This document shows, one piece after another, positions 43,437 to 56,048 of a stretch of DNA of 64,000 bases. Position 1 is the first letter of the stretch. The number at the start of each line of letters is the position of its first letter. Where the stretch lies: positions 62,001 through 126,000 of the forward strand of contig CAJQUN010000449.1 of the NCBI GenBank assembly GCA_907163345.1, written 5' to 3'. A program made the translations under genes and the position numbers. The DNA is from Haberlea rhodopensis. Its lineage: Eukaryota > Streptophyta > Magnoliopsida > Lamiales > Gesneriaceae. A model generated the notes under the pieces. The model saw only the letters and a list, made by a program, of their open reading frames with translations. It had not been told where the DNA came from and did no database searches.

Positions 43437-43461
43437 TGCAAGTGGGAGATTTGTTGGGATA
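43437..43461 (+). other. E1 PPT and first 10 bp of its 3' LTR
   Basis: GTGCAAGTGGGAGATT is followed by TGTTGGGATA (43452-43461), then E2 begins with its own TGTTGGGATATG. GGATA (43457-43461) is repeated at 61138-61142, so E2 landed 10 bp inside the E1 LTR. Confidence 0.9.
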
Positions 43462-44938
43462 TGTTGGGATATGCCCTAAGACAAGTCATTAGATGATTGT
43501 TTAAGACATACAATGTTTATGGTTTTATGAATGGCAATTCATTATTATATATTATTCTTTTAACTGTGCATTGTGAATTAATATATATGTTAATGTCCTT
43601 AGAATAATATTGTATTATTCTTAAAGATGTCCCTAGTCAAGTATTATCATGAAAGGGATAATGATAATACGTAGAGACTAGTATGTGTTGATCGATGAAT
43701 TGTTCATTGATATGAGATATCAAATCAACATATGGGTACATGTTAGAGAACGATGTACTGGACAGACCCACCATGAGAATGCAACATGGATAGTTATATG
43801 ATCGTCATATGCAATTCTCATAGTGATAATAATGTATGTAATCCTTACGACTTGTGATCATCAGAGATCCCAACATAAGGAGTTATGTATCTTGATATCG
43901 TCAAACGTTACCCGTAACAGGGTAATCTATAAAGGCGACTATTGGATATACTACGAATTATGTAGAGGGATGTTGACTGATCGAGATAGGATTTGTCCCT
44001 CCTATATAACAGGAGATGTGTTTGGCCCTTGATCAAGTGAGAACTAAAATGCATGGCCATGCTCGAATGAGTCGATATGAGATATCGAGCTTATTCGTTT
44101 ATTCTAGTTCTACTTGGGGATCAAGAAATAAAGATTGGATATACGAGTATGACTATTCCATGACTCGTGTTCAATCTAAACACAAAGGACAAAGGGATTA
44201 AGTTACATGATTAATATTATCACAAGTTCTAAAGGTTATGTCGAGTCATTGACATTCTCGTAATTTGGGTAGCATCGATGTGTTGCTAGATACCGCTCAA
44301 TGCTTGCGACATAAAATGAGATTTTATGTCACTGCCAACATTACGAGATCCTATCGGGTCGCACAAAAGATTCATTGGATGAATTAATTAATTAAGAAGA
44401 GTCTTAATTAAGTGATTAAAGGTTTTTAATTAAATCATGGGTTTGGGCCCATAAGACTTTAAGAAAGTCTTGAACCTTAATTAAAAGCCTTATAATATAA
44501 ATAAGAGGTTTTGATTAATTGTTAATCACACTTTCATATCATTGTTTTGATATCAAACCCTAGCCTCCACCTCAAGCTCTCTCTCGGCCGAACCCTAGAA
44601 GCCGTGAGCTTCTCCATCGCCGTCGTCTTTCCTTGGTGGTTCATGGTGGTCGTTGATCGGTTATTGTAACCGTGAGCCTTGTTTGTTCAAGAATAAGTCT
44701 AGCAACTTGTTCTTGAACGTCTTGATCGTGTGGATACCGTAGAGACGAAGGTGAAAACTTTCGTTTGTGACTCGGAGTTCGTTGGACGTGCTGCTCCGTG
44801 GAATCTGCTTCAAACACGCTACAAGGGTGAGACCTTCGTATACCTTAATCCGATATGATAACCTATGTATAGATCCGGTGTTAGTAATCCATAAAAAAAT
44901 TTTATTCCGCTGCGTTGTATGCTCATGGAATACTTACA
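43462..44938 (+). mobile_element. Copia E2 5' LTR
   Basis: TGTTGGGATATGCCC to GGAATACTTACA, 1477 bp, with TATATAA at 44003-44009. It includes perfect hairpins such as ACATAAAA/TTTTATGT and AAGACTTT/AAAGTCTT that all copia LTRs here share. Confidence 0.94.
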
Positions 44939-46812
44939 GTGGTATCAGAGCCGTGTACAAGGCTCATATCGGATATATGTGATTAAATTGTGTTAATCAT
45001 ATTAGAATTAATATTGCATGCTATTAAAACTGTTTAAATTCATATATGATATGAAATTAATTTTAGTTTATGAAAATCATCGTAGTAATTGTATTTGATA
45101 TAATTGGCGAATAAAAATATTTATTGAGCATCAATTTTCGGCCATCACCATCACAAATGTCACCACGGCTAGCCACATGAGGGCTAGGGTTTTCGACCCT
45201 TGGCTCGAGATGGCTTAGTCGTTGTGGCTAATAATTGTGCATGGAAGTGTCGAAAATTAATTAGGGTTTAGAACCCATTGGACGTGACGGCTAGCTCATG
45301 ACGGCTAGGGTTTCGAACCCTAATAGCCGTGCATGGCTCGGTCATCATCGCCTTATTTTCTATAGTTTTGATGCTTGGATGAGTTTTAAACTCCTTGACT
45401 CGATAATGGTTCACGCATGCATGGATTAGTAACTTTACCACATGAGAGCAAGGTTTTTCGAACCCTTAGCTCGAGAGGTTGAGCGAACCCCGTGCATGGC
45501 ATGACCGTGAATCGTGGCTAACAAATTCCAGCGTTTAAAACAAGATGTCTCGATAAAAGTGCATAAAGGTGCGAGGCGGCTAGGGTTGGAACCCTAGCGC
45601 CGCCGCCGCATGAGCCATGGCTCGGCCATGGGCTAGGGTTTCGAACCCTAGGCCCACTATTGGTTCAGCCGTGTGCTTCATGGTTCGAACCATGGTGGTT
45701 CGTGTTTTAGCCGCTTTAGTTCGTGGCATGTGATGTCCCGAGCGTACGATAATTTTTCAAAAATTATTTTACAGTTTTAATTAGAATTAAATTTAAAATG
45801 TTTAGAATTTAATTAATTAAATGTTAATGCATGCTTTATGTGTTGTTTGAGCATGGTGCGTGGTTATAGCCCTTTGACCTATTAGATAGGATTTGTGGAT
45901 GTTTGTATTTATAATACGACCTGCGTGTCGTGCCTTTCTCTATTTCATTCTAAATGTAATCCCTCCCCTATGTTCCCCTCGAATGTGAATCGAGGAATTC
46001 TATATCTTGTAAATAGTGTAGTTTATTTTATTGATGGTGATCAATGAAGATGGAGCATCGTGCCAGGATGAGGAGGCCATTCACAAATTGGAGCCATGGG
46101 AAGGTGCTTGTGAAGTTACCTTAGGTTGACTCATAGGATTTTCTCATTGGCTTGAGAAAATCATTAGTAGGGGCTATAACCATGTCACGTTTAATTATGT
46201 ATGTTGATGCATGATTTATCTTATGTTTTAGTTTGATAATAGTATTACACATATATGCAGATATGTATACAACTATATGTAGTGGACATATTTTAAATTA
46301 TCAAATTAATCATGAGATCAATAAATCCCTCTAAAATATTAAGTTTTAGATGCCTTCCAAAATAAAAGTACTTGTCAATAACTTCGATTGTACATGTGTG
46401 GGTTTGCCAAAGCAAAGCACCGTGGCAATCTTAGTAAGGCGCGAAAGGATAAAAGTGATATCCGTTATACTTTAATTGGGTACGACTTAACTAGGTTATC
46501 TCAATAGGATTGGGAACCTAGAGGCATGTGTTGGATTATAATTCATTTGATGAATTGAACAAAGTGTTGTTCGTCCAACTATCCAAGAATTATATGTGAT
46601 GTAATTGACAAAGTGTTGTCTACCTAAATAACCGAGTCTTGGGCGATTAGCCAAAGCAAACTCAAGATTAGGCGAAATATGGATCTTGGCCCACTAAAGG
46701 TTTCGAGGGTTGATATTTTTCAAACAAAATAGTGGGAGTATCATTTAATATAAGACCATGTTAAATGATTTAAATCATAAACTTATTTTGCATATTTATA
46801 TTGTAGATATCC
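44939..46812 (+). other. Copia E2 primer site and 1.9-kb leader
   Basis: TGGTATCAGAGCC follows the LTR (initiator tRNA-Met type). The leader is long and non-coding. It carries several CTAGGGTTT/AACCCTAG inverted repeats (near 45303, 45578 and 45640), one spanning a CGCCGCCGCCG stretch. A T-rich run with ATATTGTAG lies just before the gag ATG. Whether it is spliced is unknown. Confidence 0.85.
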
Positions 46813-47207
46813 ATGGCAACTAACAACGTTACTAGCACTTTATCACTGCGATCGGTCCTTGAGAAGGACAAATTAAATGGGACGAATTTCCTAGACTGGC
46901 ATAGGAACTTGAGGATAGTCCTCAAACAAGAAAAGAAACAATATGTCCTAGAGGAACCCTTACTCGCTGAGGAACCTCCCCTAACAGCTACAAGAGCTGA
47001 AAAAGATGCTTACAAGAAGCATCAGAGTGACGCACTTGATGTTGGGTGCCTCATGCTTGCCACCATGAACTCTGAGCTTCAGAAGCAACATGAGGAAATT
47101 GAGGCGTTCGATATGATCGAACACTTAAAGCAGTTGTACCAACAGCAAGCTAGACAAGAGAGGTATGACGTCTCCAAAGCGTTATTCCAGTGCAGGATGG
47201 TAGAGGG
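46813..47207 (+). CDS. Copia E2 gag, N-terminal part before the E3 insertion
   Basis: ATG at 46813 begins MATNNVTSTLSLRSVLEKDKLNGTNFLDWHRNLRIVL, a copia gag (UBN2-like) start. It is open to 47207 (CRMVEG), where E3 splits a Gly codon. The frame continues exactly at 56049, so before E3 the gene read through. Confidence 0.93.
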
Positions 47208-48686
47208 TGTAAGTAATCCTTATGTCATACAACGCAGCGGAATAAAATTTTTAGGAGGTAATCATATCGGATTAGAGAATACATAAGAGTCTTACCCTTG
47301 TAGCGTGTTTGAAGCAGATTCCACGGAGCAGCACGTCCAACGAACTCCGAGTCACAAACGAAAGTTTTCACCTTCGTCTCTACGGTATCCACACGATCAA
47401 ATCGAAAGGGGATTTAAGAACAAGTTACTAGACAAGTTCTTAAACCAAAATCGATCTCTCGGTTCAAAACCGATTAACGACGGCCAACCAAAACTCTAGC
47501 ACAACCGTCGGCGGCCGTGAGGAGTGAAGGAAGAAGCGGCCGAGAGGAGCTTGAAGTGGAGGCTAGGGTTTGATATCAAACAATGATATGAAAGTGTGAT
47601 TAACAATTAACCAAAACCTCTTATTAATATTATAAGGCTTTTAATTAAGGTTCAAGACTTTCTTAAAGTCTTATGGGCCCAAACCCATGATTTAATTAAA
47701 AACCTTTAATCACTTAATTAAGACTCTTCTTAATTAATTAATTCATCCAATGAATTTAATTTCCCTTATCGATTTAATCTTTTGTGCGACCCGATAGGAT
47801 CTCGTAATGTTGGCAGTGACATAAAATCTCATTTTATGTCGCAAGCATTGAGCTGTATCTAGCAACACATCGATGCTACCCAAATTACGAGAATGTCAAT
47901 GACTCGACATAACCTTTAGAACTTGTGATAATATTAATCATGTAACTTAATCCCTTTGTCCTTTGTGTTTAGATTGAACACGAGTCATGGAATAGTCATA
48001 CTCGTATATCCAATCTTTATTTCTTGATCCCCAAGTAGAACTAGAATAAACGAATAAGCTCGATATCTCATATCGACTCATTCGAGCATGGCCATGCATT
48101 TTAGTTCTCACTTGATCAAGGGCCAAACACATCTCCTGTTATATAGGAGGGACAAATCCTATCTCGATCAGTCAACATCCCTCTACATAATTCGTAGTGT
48201 ATCCAATAGTCGCCTTTATAGATTACCCTGTTACGGGTAACGTTTGACGATATCAAGATACATAACTCCTTATGTTGGGATCTCTGATGATCACAAGTCG
48301 TAAGGATTACATACATTATTATCACTATGAGAATTGCATATGACGATCATATAACTATCCATGTTGCATTCTCATGGTGGGTCTGTCCAGTACATCGTTC
48401 TCTAACATGTACCCATATGTTGATTTGATATCTCATATCAATGAACAATTCATCGATCAACACATACTAGTCTCTACGTATTATCATTATCCCTTTCATG
48501 ATAATACTTGACTAGAGACATCTTTAAGAATAATACAATTTTATTCTAAGGACATTAACATATATATTAATTCACAATGCACAGTTAAAAGAATAATATA
48601 TAATAATGAATTGCCATTCATAAAATCATAAACATTGTATGTCTTAAACAATCATCTAATGACTTGTCTTAGGGCATATCCCAACA
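47208..48686 (-). mobile_element. Copia E3 3' LTR
   Basis: Minus-strand LTR of 1479 bp ending TAAGTAATCC...ACA-type on the plus left edge (TGTAAGTAATCC) and starting TGTTGGGATATGCCC at 48686. It is followed by PPT complement ATCTCCCACTTGC on the plus strand. Confidence 0.93.
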
Positions 48687-48701
48687 AATCTCCCACTTGC
48701 A

Positions 48702-51700
48702 CTAAGACCACTCAGACATATACCTAATGCCTAGAGATCTAGTATGACGATCATGCTTCTGCTGTGACAGCGGCTTCGTCAATGGGTCAGATACATTATC
48801 ATCTGTTGGTACTTTGCATATTTTAACATCTCCTCTTTCAACGATTTCTCGAATGAAATGGAAACGCCTTAGTATGTGCTTGGATCTTTGGTGAGATCTT
48901 GGTTCCTTAGCCAATGCGATCGCTCCATTGTTGTCACAATAGAGTTCTATCGGATCTTTAATGCTAGGCACCACTCCAAGTTCAGAAATGAACTTCCTCA
49001 TCCAAACAGCTTCCTTTGCTGCATCCGAGGCAGCAATATACTCAGCTTCCGTTGTAGAATCGGCTACTGTTTCTTGCTTTGAACTCTTCCAGCTCACAGC
49101 ACCTCCATTTAGGCAATACACATATCCAGATTGCGATCGAAAATCATCTTTGTCGGTTTGGAAGCTTGCATCAGTGTAACCCATTACATTGAGCTCTTCC
49201 TCACCTCCATAAATCAAGAATGTATCCTTAGTCCTTCTCAAGTACTTTAGGATATTCTTGACAGCAATCCAGTGACCTTCACCTGGATCAACTTGATATC
49301 TGCTCGTCATGCTCAAAGCATACGATACATCGGGACGAGTACATATCATGGCATACATGATAGATCCAATAGCTGACGCGTATGGAATCTTACTCATGCG
49401 TTGTCTCTCATCTGGTGTTGAAGGACACTGTTCCTTCGAGAGATAAATACCATGTGTCATAGGCACGAATCCTTTCTTGGATTCTTGCATGCTAAACCTT
49501 TTAAGCACCTTGTCTATGTATGTACTTTGACTTAGACCAAGAAGCCTTCTCGATCTATCTCTATAGATCTTGATTCCTAACACATAGGTGGCTTCTTCTA
49601 AGTCTTTCATCGAAAAGCAATTCCCTAGCCAAATCTTTACAGATTGCAAGGCAGGGATATCATTTCCAATAAGAAGTATGTCATCTACATACAACACTAA
49701 GAAAATGATTACGCTCCCACTGACCTTCTTGTAGACACAAGGTTCATCTTCATTTTTGATAAAACCAAACTCTTTGATTGCATCATCAAAATGAAGATTC
49801 CAACTCCGAGAAGCTTGCTTCAATCCATAAATGGATCGTTGTAGCTTGCATATCTTTCCAGCATCCTTTGGATCGACAAAACCCTCGGGCTGTGTCATGT
49901 ACACATCCTCGAGCAGATTTCCATTAAGGAAAGCTGTTTTGACATCCATCTGCCAGATTTCATAATCATGAAATGCAGCTATTGCAAGTAAGATCCTTAT
50001 GGATTTAACCATGGCCACTGGTGAAAAGGTTTCATCATAGTCAATACCATGAATTTGTTTGAATCCTTTTGCAACCAGCCGACCTTTATAGGTTTGTACG
50101 TTACCATCCATATCGGTCTTTTTCTTGAAAATCCATTTGCACCCTATGGGTCGTACCCCTTCAGGTGGATCAACCAAAGTCCATACTTAGTTTGCATACA
50201 TGGATTCCATCTCAGATTTCATGGCCTCTTGCCATTTCTCAGAATCATTGCCCATAATAGCTTGTTTATAAGATGACGGCTCATCCTCATCAATAAGTAG
50301 TAAGTCACCTTGTTGAGTCACAAGAAATCCATATCTCTGTGGCTCCCGGTGTACTCTTACTTACCTACGATGGGCTTGTGTCTCTTGAGCAGGTGCTTCT
50401 TCCACAACAGCTTGTGGTGCCTGCTCTGTTTCCATCTCAATCTCAGGTTCAGTGTTTTCTTGTGGTTGAACTTCACTAAGTTCTATTTTTCTCCCACTGG
50501 TTTTTCTAGAAATAAATTCTCTTTCAAGAAATACACCAGTCCGAGCAACAACTACTTTGTTCTCGGTGGGATAATAGAAATAGTACCCTTTCGTTTCCTT
50601 AGGATACCCCACAAATAAACACTTATCAGATTTGGGTCCAAGTTTGTTAGTGGCGTGACGTCTAACGAAAGCCTCACAACCCCAAATCTTCATAAAAGAC
50701 ATACTAGGACGCTTCCCAGTCCATATCTCATATGGTGTCTTTTCCACTGATTTAGATGGAACACGGTTCAGTAAGAAAATCGCTGTTTCTAGAGCGTGTC
50801 CCCAAAACGATATCGGAAGATCTGCATGACTCATCATTGATCTAACCATGTCTAACAAGGTTCGATTTCTCCTCTCGGATACACCATTCCATTGCGGAGT
50901 ATACAGAGGAGTGAGTTGTGGGTCTATCCCACACTCCTTTAGATAGTCATGAAACTCTTGGCTTAAGTATTCTCCTCCTCGATCTGATCGAATGATTTTG
51001 ATACTCTTGCCAAGTTGGTTTTGTACTTCATTCTTGAAATCTTTGAACTTTTCAAAGGTTTCATGCTTATGTTTCATTAGGTACACATACCCATATCTAC
51101 TGAGGTCATCAGTAAATGTAACGAAGTATTGAAAACCACCTCTAGCTTGTGTACTTATTGGTCCACATACATCACTATGTATTAGTCCCAATAAAACATT
51201 TGCCCTTTCAACATGTCCCTTGAAAGGGGCTTTTGTCATCTTGCCCATTAAACAAGATTCGCATGTTTCATATGATTCAAAATCAAATGAATCTATTACT
51301 CCATCCTTATGAAGTTTAGATATGCGGTTCTCGTTTATGTGGCCCAAGCGACAGTGCCAGAGATAAGTCGGATTACAATCATTATTTTTAATCCTTTTAG
51401 TATTTATGTTATAGATAGGCATATCAAGATTTAATACATAAAGACCATTCACCATTTGTGCACTAGCATAAAACATATCATTTAAATAAATAGAACAACA
51501 ATTGTCCTTTATTATAAATGAAAAACCATACTTGTCCAAACAAGAAATAGATATTATGTTTTTAGTAATAGAAGGCACAAAATAACAATCTTTCAAAATC
51601 AGTGATAAACCAGAAGGTAAAGCTAAATGATAATCTCCTATAGCTAATGCAGCAACTCTTGCTCCATTTCCAACTCGGAGATCAACTTCACCTTTCGCCA

Positions 51701-52664
51701 ATGTCCTACTCCTTTTGAGATCCTGCACATTTACACAAATGTGAGATCCACATCCAGTATCTAATACCCATGATGAAGAAGTAGATAAATTGACTTCTAT
51801 AACAAAAATACCTGAAGCGGAAGTCACACTTCCTTTCTTTAGATCCTCCAGATATACTTTGCAGTTTCTTTTCCAATGGCCGGTCTCACCGCAATGGAAA
51901 CAGTTCCCTTCCTTTGCTATCCCTCCCTTTGGCTTCAGTGCATAAGACTTTGGCTTAGATTTAGCAAAGACCTTCTTTGCTTTCTTGTTGCCTTTAGCTT
52001 TGGCCCTTCCTTTGCCCTTATTCACAATAAGGACATTTGTGGCCTTAGTCTTCTTAGTATTTGCTTCATATGTTCTCAACATACCAAGCAACTGTGGTAG
52101 AGTCTTTTCCATGTCAGTCATATTGTAATTTACTACAAATTGACTGAAGCTTTCAGGCAACGATTGCAAGATCACATCGGTGGCCAACTCTTGGTCCAAT
52201 GGAAAACCTAGCTTGTCCAGATTCTCAATGTACCCAATCATCTTGAGCACATGAGTTCCAACTAAGCTTCCTTCTACCATCCTGCACTGGAATAACGCTT
52301 TAGAGACGTCATACCTCTCTTGTCTAGCTTGCTGTTGGTACAACTGCTTTAAGTGTTCGATCATATCGAACGCCTCCATTTCCTCATGTTGCTTCTGAAG
52401 CTCAGAGTTCATGGTGGCAAGCATGAGGCACCCAACATCAAGTGCGTCACTCTGATGCTTCTTGTAAGCATCCTTTTCGGTTCTTGTAGCCGTTAGGGGA
52501 GGTTCCTCAGCGGGTAAGGGTTCTTCTAGGACATATTGTTTCTTTTCTTGTTTGAGGACTATCCTCAAGTTCCTACGCCAGTCTAGGAAATTCGTCCCAT
52601 TTAATTTGTCCTTCTCAAGGACCGATCGCAGTGATAAAGTGCTAGTAACGTTGTTAGTTGCCAT
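48702..52664 (-). pseudogene. Copia E3 gag-pol with two stop codons
   Basis: One frame of 3963 nt from ATG at 52664, about 1320 codons, close to the Tnt1 polyprotein. Order: gag with knuckle CFHCGETGHWKRNC, protease VLDTGCGSHIC, pre-integrase LWHCRLGHI and CESCLMGKMTKAPF, integrase (HSDVCGPIST, TDDLSRYGYV, RSDRGGEYLSQEF, QWNGVSERRNRTLLDM), RT (MDVKTAFLNGNLLEDVYMTQPEGF in parts, YVDDILLIGND) and RNase H (YTDASFQTDKDD, STTEAEYIAASDAAKEAVW). Two in-frame TAA codons break it: 50363-50361 (the Ser codon of RRSVRE in E2) and 50189-50187 (the Gln codon of ANQVW). No frameshift was seen. The first stop falls between integrase and RT, so gag, PR and IN could still be translated. Confidence 0.94.
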
Positions 52665-54540
52665 GGATATCTACAATATAAATATGCAAAATAAGTTTAT
52701 GATTTAAATCATTTAACATGGTCTTATATTAAATGATACTCCCACTATTTTGTTTGAAAAATATCAACCCTCGAAATCTTTAGTGGGCCAAGATCCATAT
52801 TTCACTTAATCTTGAGTTAGCTTTGGCTAATCGCCCAAGACTCGGTCATTTAGGTAGACAACACTTTGTCAATTACATCACATATAATTCTTGGATAGTT
52901 GGACGAACAACACTTTGTTCAATTCATCAAATGAATTATAATCCAACCCATGCCTCTAGGTTCCCAATCCTATTGAGATAACCTAGTTAAGTCGTACCCA
53001 ATTAAGTATAACGGATATCACTTTTATCCTTTCGCGCCTTACTAAGATTGCCACGTTGCTTTGCTTTGGCAAACCCACACATGTACAATCGAAGTTATTG
53101 ACGAGTACTTTTATTTTGGAAGGCATCTAAAACTTAATATTTTAGAGGGATTTATTGATCTCATGATTAATTTGATAATTTAAAATATGTCCAGTACATA
53201 TAGTTGTATACATATCTACATATATGTGTAATACTATTATCAAACTAAAACATAAGATAAATCATGCATCAACATACATAATTAACGTGACATGGTTATA
53301 GCCCCTACTAATGATTTTCTCAAGCTAATGAGAAAATCCTATGAGTCAACCTAAGGTAACTTCACAAGCACCTTCCTTGGCTCCAATTTGTGAATGGCCT
53401 CCTCATCCCGGCACGATGCTCCATCTTCATTGATCACCATCAATAAAATAAACTACACTATTTACAAGTTATAGAATTCCTCGATTCACATTCGAGGGGA
53501 ACATAGGGGAGGGATTACATATAGAATGAAATAGAGAAAGGCACGACACGCAGGTCGTATTATAAATTACAAACATCTACAAATCCTATCTAATAGGTCA
53601 AAGGGCTATAACCACGCACCATGCTCAAACAACACATAAAGCATGCATTAACATTTAATTAATTAAATTCTAAACATTTTAAATTTAATTCTAATTAAAA
53701 CTGTAAAATAATTTTTGAAAAATTATCGTACGCTCGGGACATCACATGCCACGAACTAAAGCGACTAAAACACGAACCACCATGGTTCGAACCAAAAAGC
53801 CCACGGCTGGACCAATAGTGGGCCTAGGGTTCGAAACCCTAGCCCATGGCCGAGCCATGGCTCATGCGGCGGCGGCACTAGGGTTCCAACCCTAGCCGCC
53901 TCGCACCCTTTTGATATTTTATCGAGCCATCTTGTTTTAAACGCCGGAATTTGTTAGCCACGAGTCACGGTCATGCCATGCACGGGGTTCGCTCAACCAT
54001 CTCGAGCTAAGGGTTCGAAAAACCTTGCTCTCATGTGGTAAAGTTACTAATCCATGCATGCGTGAACCATTATCGAGTCAAGGAGTTCAAAACTCATCCA
54101 AGCATCAAAACTTTAGAAAATAAGGCGATGATGGTCGAGCCATGCACGACTATTAGGGTTCGAAACCCTAGCCGTCATGAGCTAGCCGTCACGTCCAATG
54201 GGTTCTAAACCCTAATTAATTTTCGACACTTCCATGCACAATTATTAGCCACAACGACTAAGACATCTCGAGCCAAGGGTTTTAAAACCCTAGCCCTCAT
54301 GTGACTAGCCATGGTGACATTTGTGATGGTGGTGGCCGAAAATTTGATGCTCAATAAATAATTTTATTCGCCAATTATATCAAATACAATTACTACGATG
54401 ATTTTCATAAACTAAAATTAATTTCATATCATATATGAATTTAAACAGTTTCAATTAGCATGCAATATTAATTCTAATATGATTAACACAATTTAATCAC
54501 ATAAATCCGATATGAGCCTTGTACACGGCTCTGATACCAC
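52665..54540 (-). other. Copia E3 leader and primer site
   Basis: On the minus strand, TGGTATCAGAGCCGTG directly follows the LTR edge at 54541, then a leader of about 1.86 kb parallel to 44939-46812, including AGGGTT/AACCCT inverted repeats near 53820, 53880, 54145 and 54275 and a GCGGCGGCGG stretch near 53868. Non-coding. Confidence 0.87.
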
Positions 54541-56043
54541 TGTAAGTAATCCTTATGTCATACAACGCAGCGGAATAAAATTTTTAGGATTACTAACACC
54601 GGATCTATACATAGGTAATCATATCGGATTAGAGAATGCATCAGAGTCTTACCCTTGTAGCGTGTTTGAAGCAGATTCCACTGGAGCAGCACGTCCAACG
54701 AACTCCGAGTCACAAACGAAAGTTTTCATCTTCGTCTCTACGGTATCCACACGATCAAATCGAAAGGGGATTTAAGAACAAGTTACTAGACAAGTTCTTA
54801 AACCAAAATCGAGCTCTCGGTTCAAAACCGATTAACGACGGCCAACCAAAACTCTAGCACAACCGTCGGCGGCCGTGAGGAGTGAAGGAAGAGGCGGCCG
54901 AGAGGAGCTTGAAGTGGAGGCTAGGGTTTGATATCAAACAATGATATGAAAGTGTGATTAACAATTAATCAAAACCTCTTATTAATATTATAAGGCTTTT
55001 AATTAAGGTTCAAGACTTTCTTAAAGTCTTATGGGCCCAAACCCATGATTTAATTAAAAACCTTTAATCACTTAATTAAGACGCTTCTTAATTAATTAAT
55101 TCATCCAATGAATTTAATTTCCCTTATCGATTTAATCTTTTGTGCGACCCGATAGGATCTCGTAATGTTGGCAGTGACATAAAATCTCATTTTATGTCGC
55201 AAGCATTGAGCGGTATCTAGCAACACATCGATGCTACCCAAATTACGAGAATGTCAATGACTCGACATAACCTTTAGAACTTGTGATAATATTAATCATG
55301 TAACTTAATCCCTTTGTCCTTTGTGTTTAGATTGAACACGAGTCATGGAATAGTCATACTCGTATATCCAATCTTTATTTCTTGATCCCCAAGTAGAACT
55401 AGAATAAACGAATAAGCTCGATATCTCATATCGACTCATTCGAGCATGGCCATGCATTTTAGTTCTCACTTGATCAAGGGCGAAACACATCTCCTGTTAT
55501 ATAGGAGGGACAAATCCTATCTCGATCAGTCAACATCCCTCTACATAATTCGTAGTGTATCCAATAGTCGCCTTTATAGATTACCCTGTTACGGGTAACG
55601 TTTGACGATATCAAGATACATAACTCCTTATGTTGGGATCTCTGATGATCACAAGTCGTAAGGATTACATACATTATTATCACTATGAGAATTGCATATG
55701 ACGATCATATAACTATCCATGTTGCATTCTCATGGTGGGTCTGTCCAGTACATCGTTCTCTAACATGTACCCATATGTTGATTTGATATCTCATATCAAT
55801 GAACAATTCATCGATCAACACATACTAGTCTCTACGTATTATCATTATCCCTTTCATGATAATACTTGACTAGAGACATCTTTAAGAATAATACAATATT
55901 ATTCTAAGGACATTAACATATATATTAATTCACAATGCACAGTTAAAGAATAATATATAATAATGAATTGCCATTCATAAAACCATAAACATTGTATGTC
56001 TAAAACAATCATCTAATGACTTGTCTTAGGGCATATCCCAACA
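54541..56043 (-). mobile_element. Copia E3 5' LTR
   Basis: 1503 bp. On the minus strand it begins TGTTGGGATATGCCC at 56043 and ends GGATTACTTACA at 54541, with TATATAA at 55503-55497. It is followed on the plus strand by GAGGG and the rest of E2 gag. Confidence 0.94.
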
Positions 56044-56048
56044 GAGGG

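Larger units (their letters stand above)
47208..56043 (-). mobile_element. Copia element E3, complete, inserted in E2 gag
   Basis: LTRs 47208-48686 and 54541-56043, target duplication GAGGG (47203-47207 and 56044-56048), primer site and PPT present, 8836 bp. The left LTR lacks about 27 bp near 47250 that the right LTR has (the ATTACTAACACCGG region). It is the same subfamily as E2 with few protein differences. Confidence 0.96.

Noticed and set aside
43462..44938. Taking this LTR as the 3' LTR of E1
   Set aside because: It is followed by a primer site and leader, is preceded by TGTTGGGATA (the true E1 LTR start), and GGATA is repeated at 61138, so it is the 5' LTR of E2.
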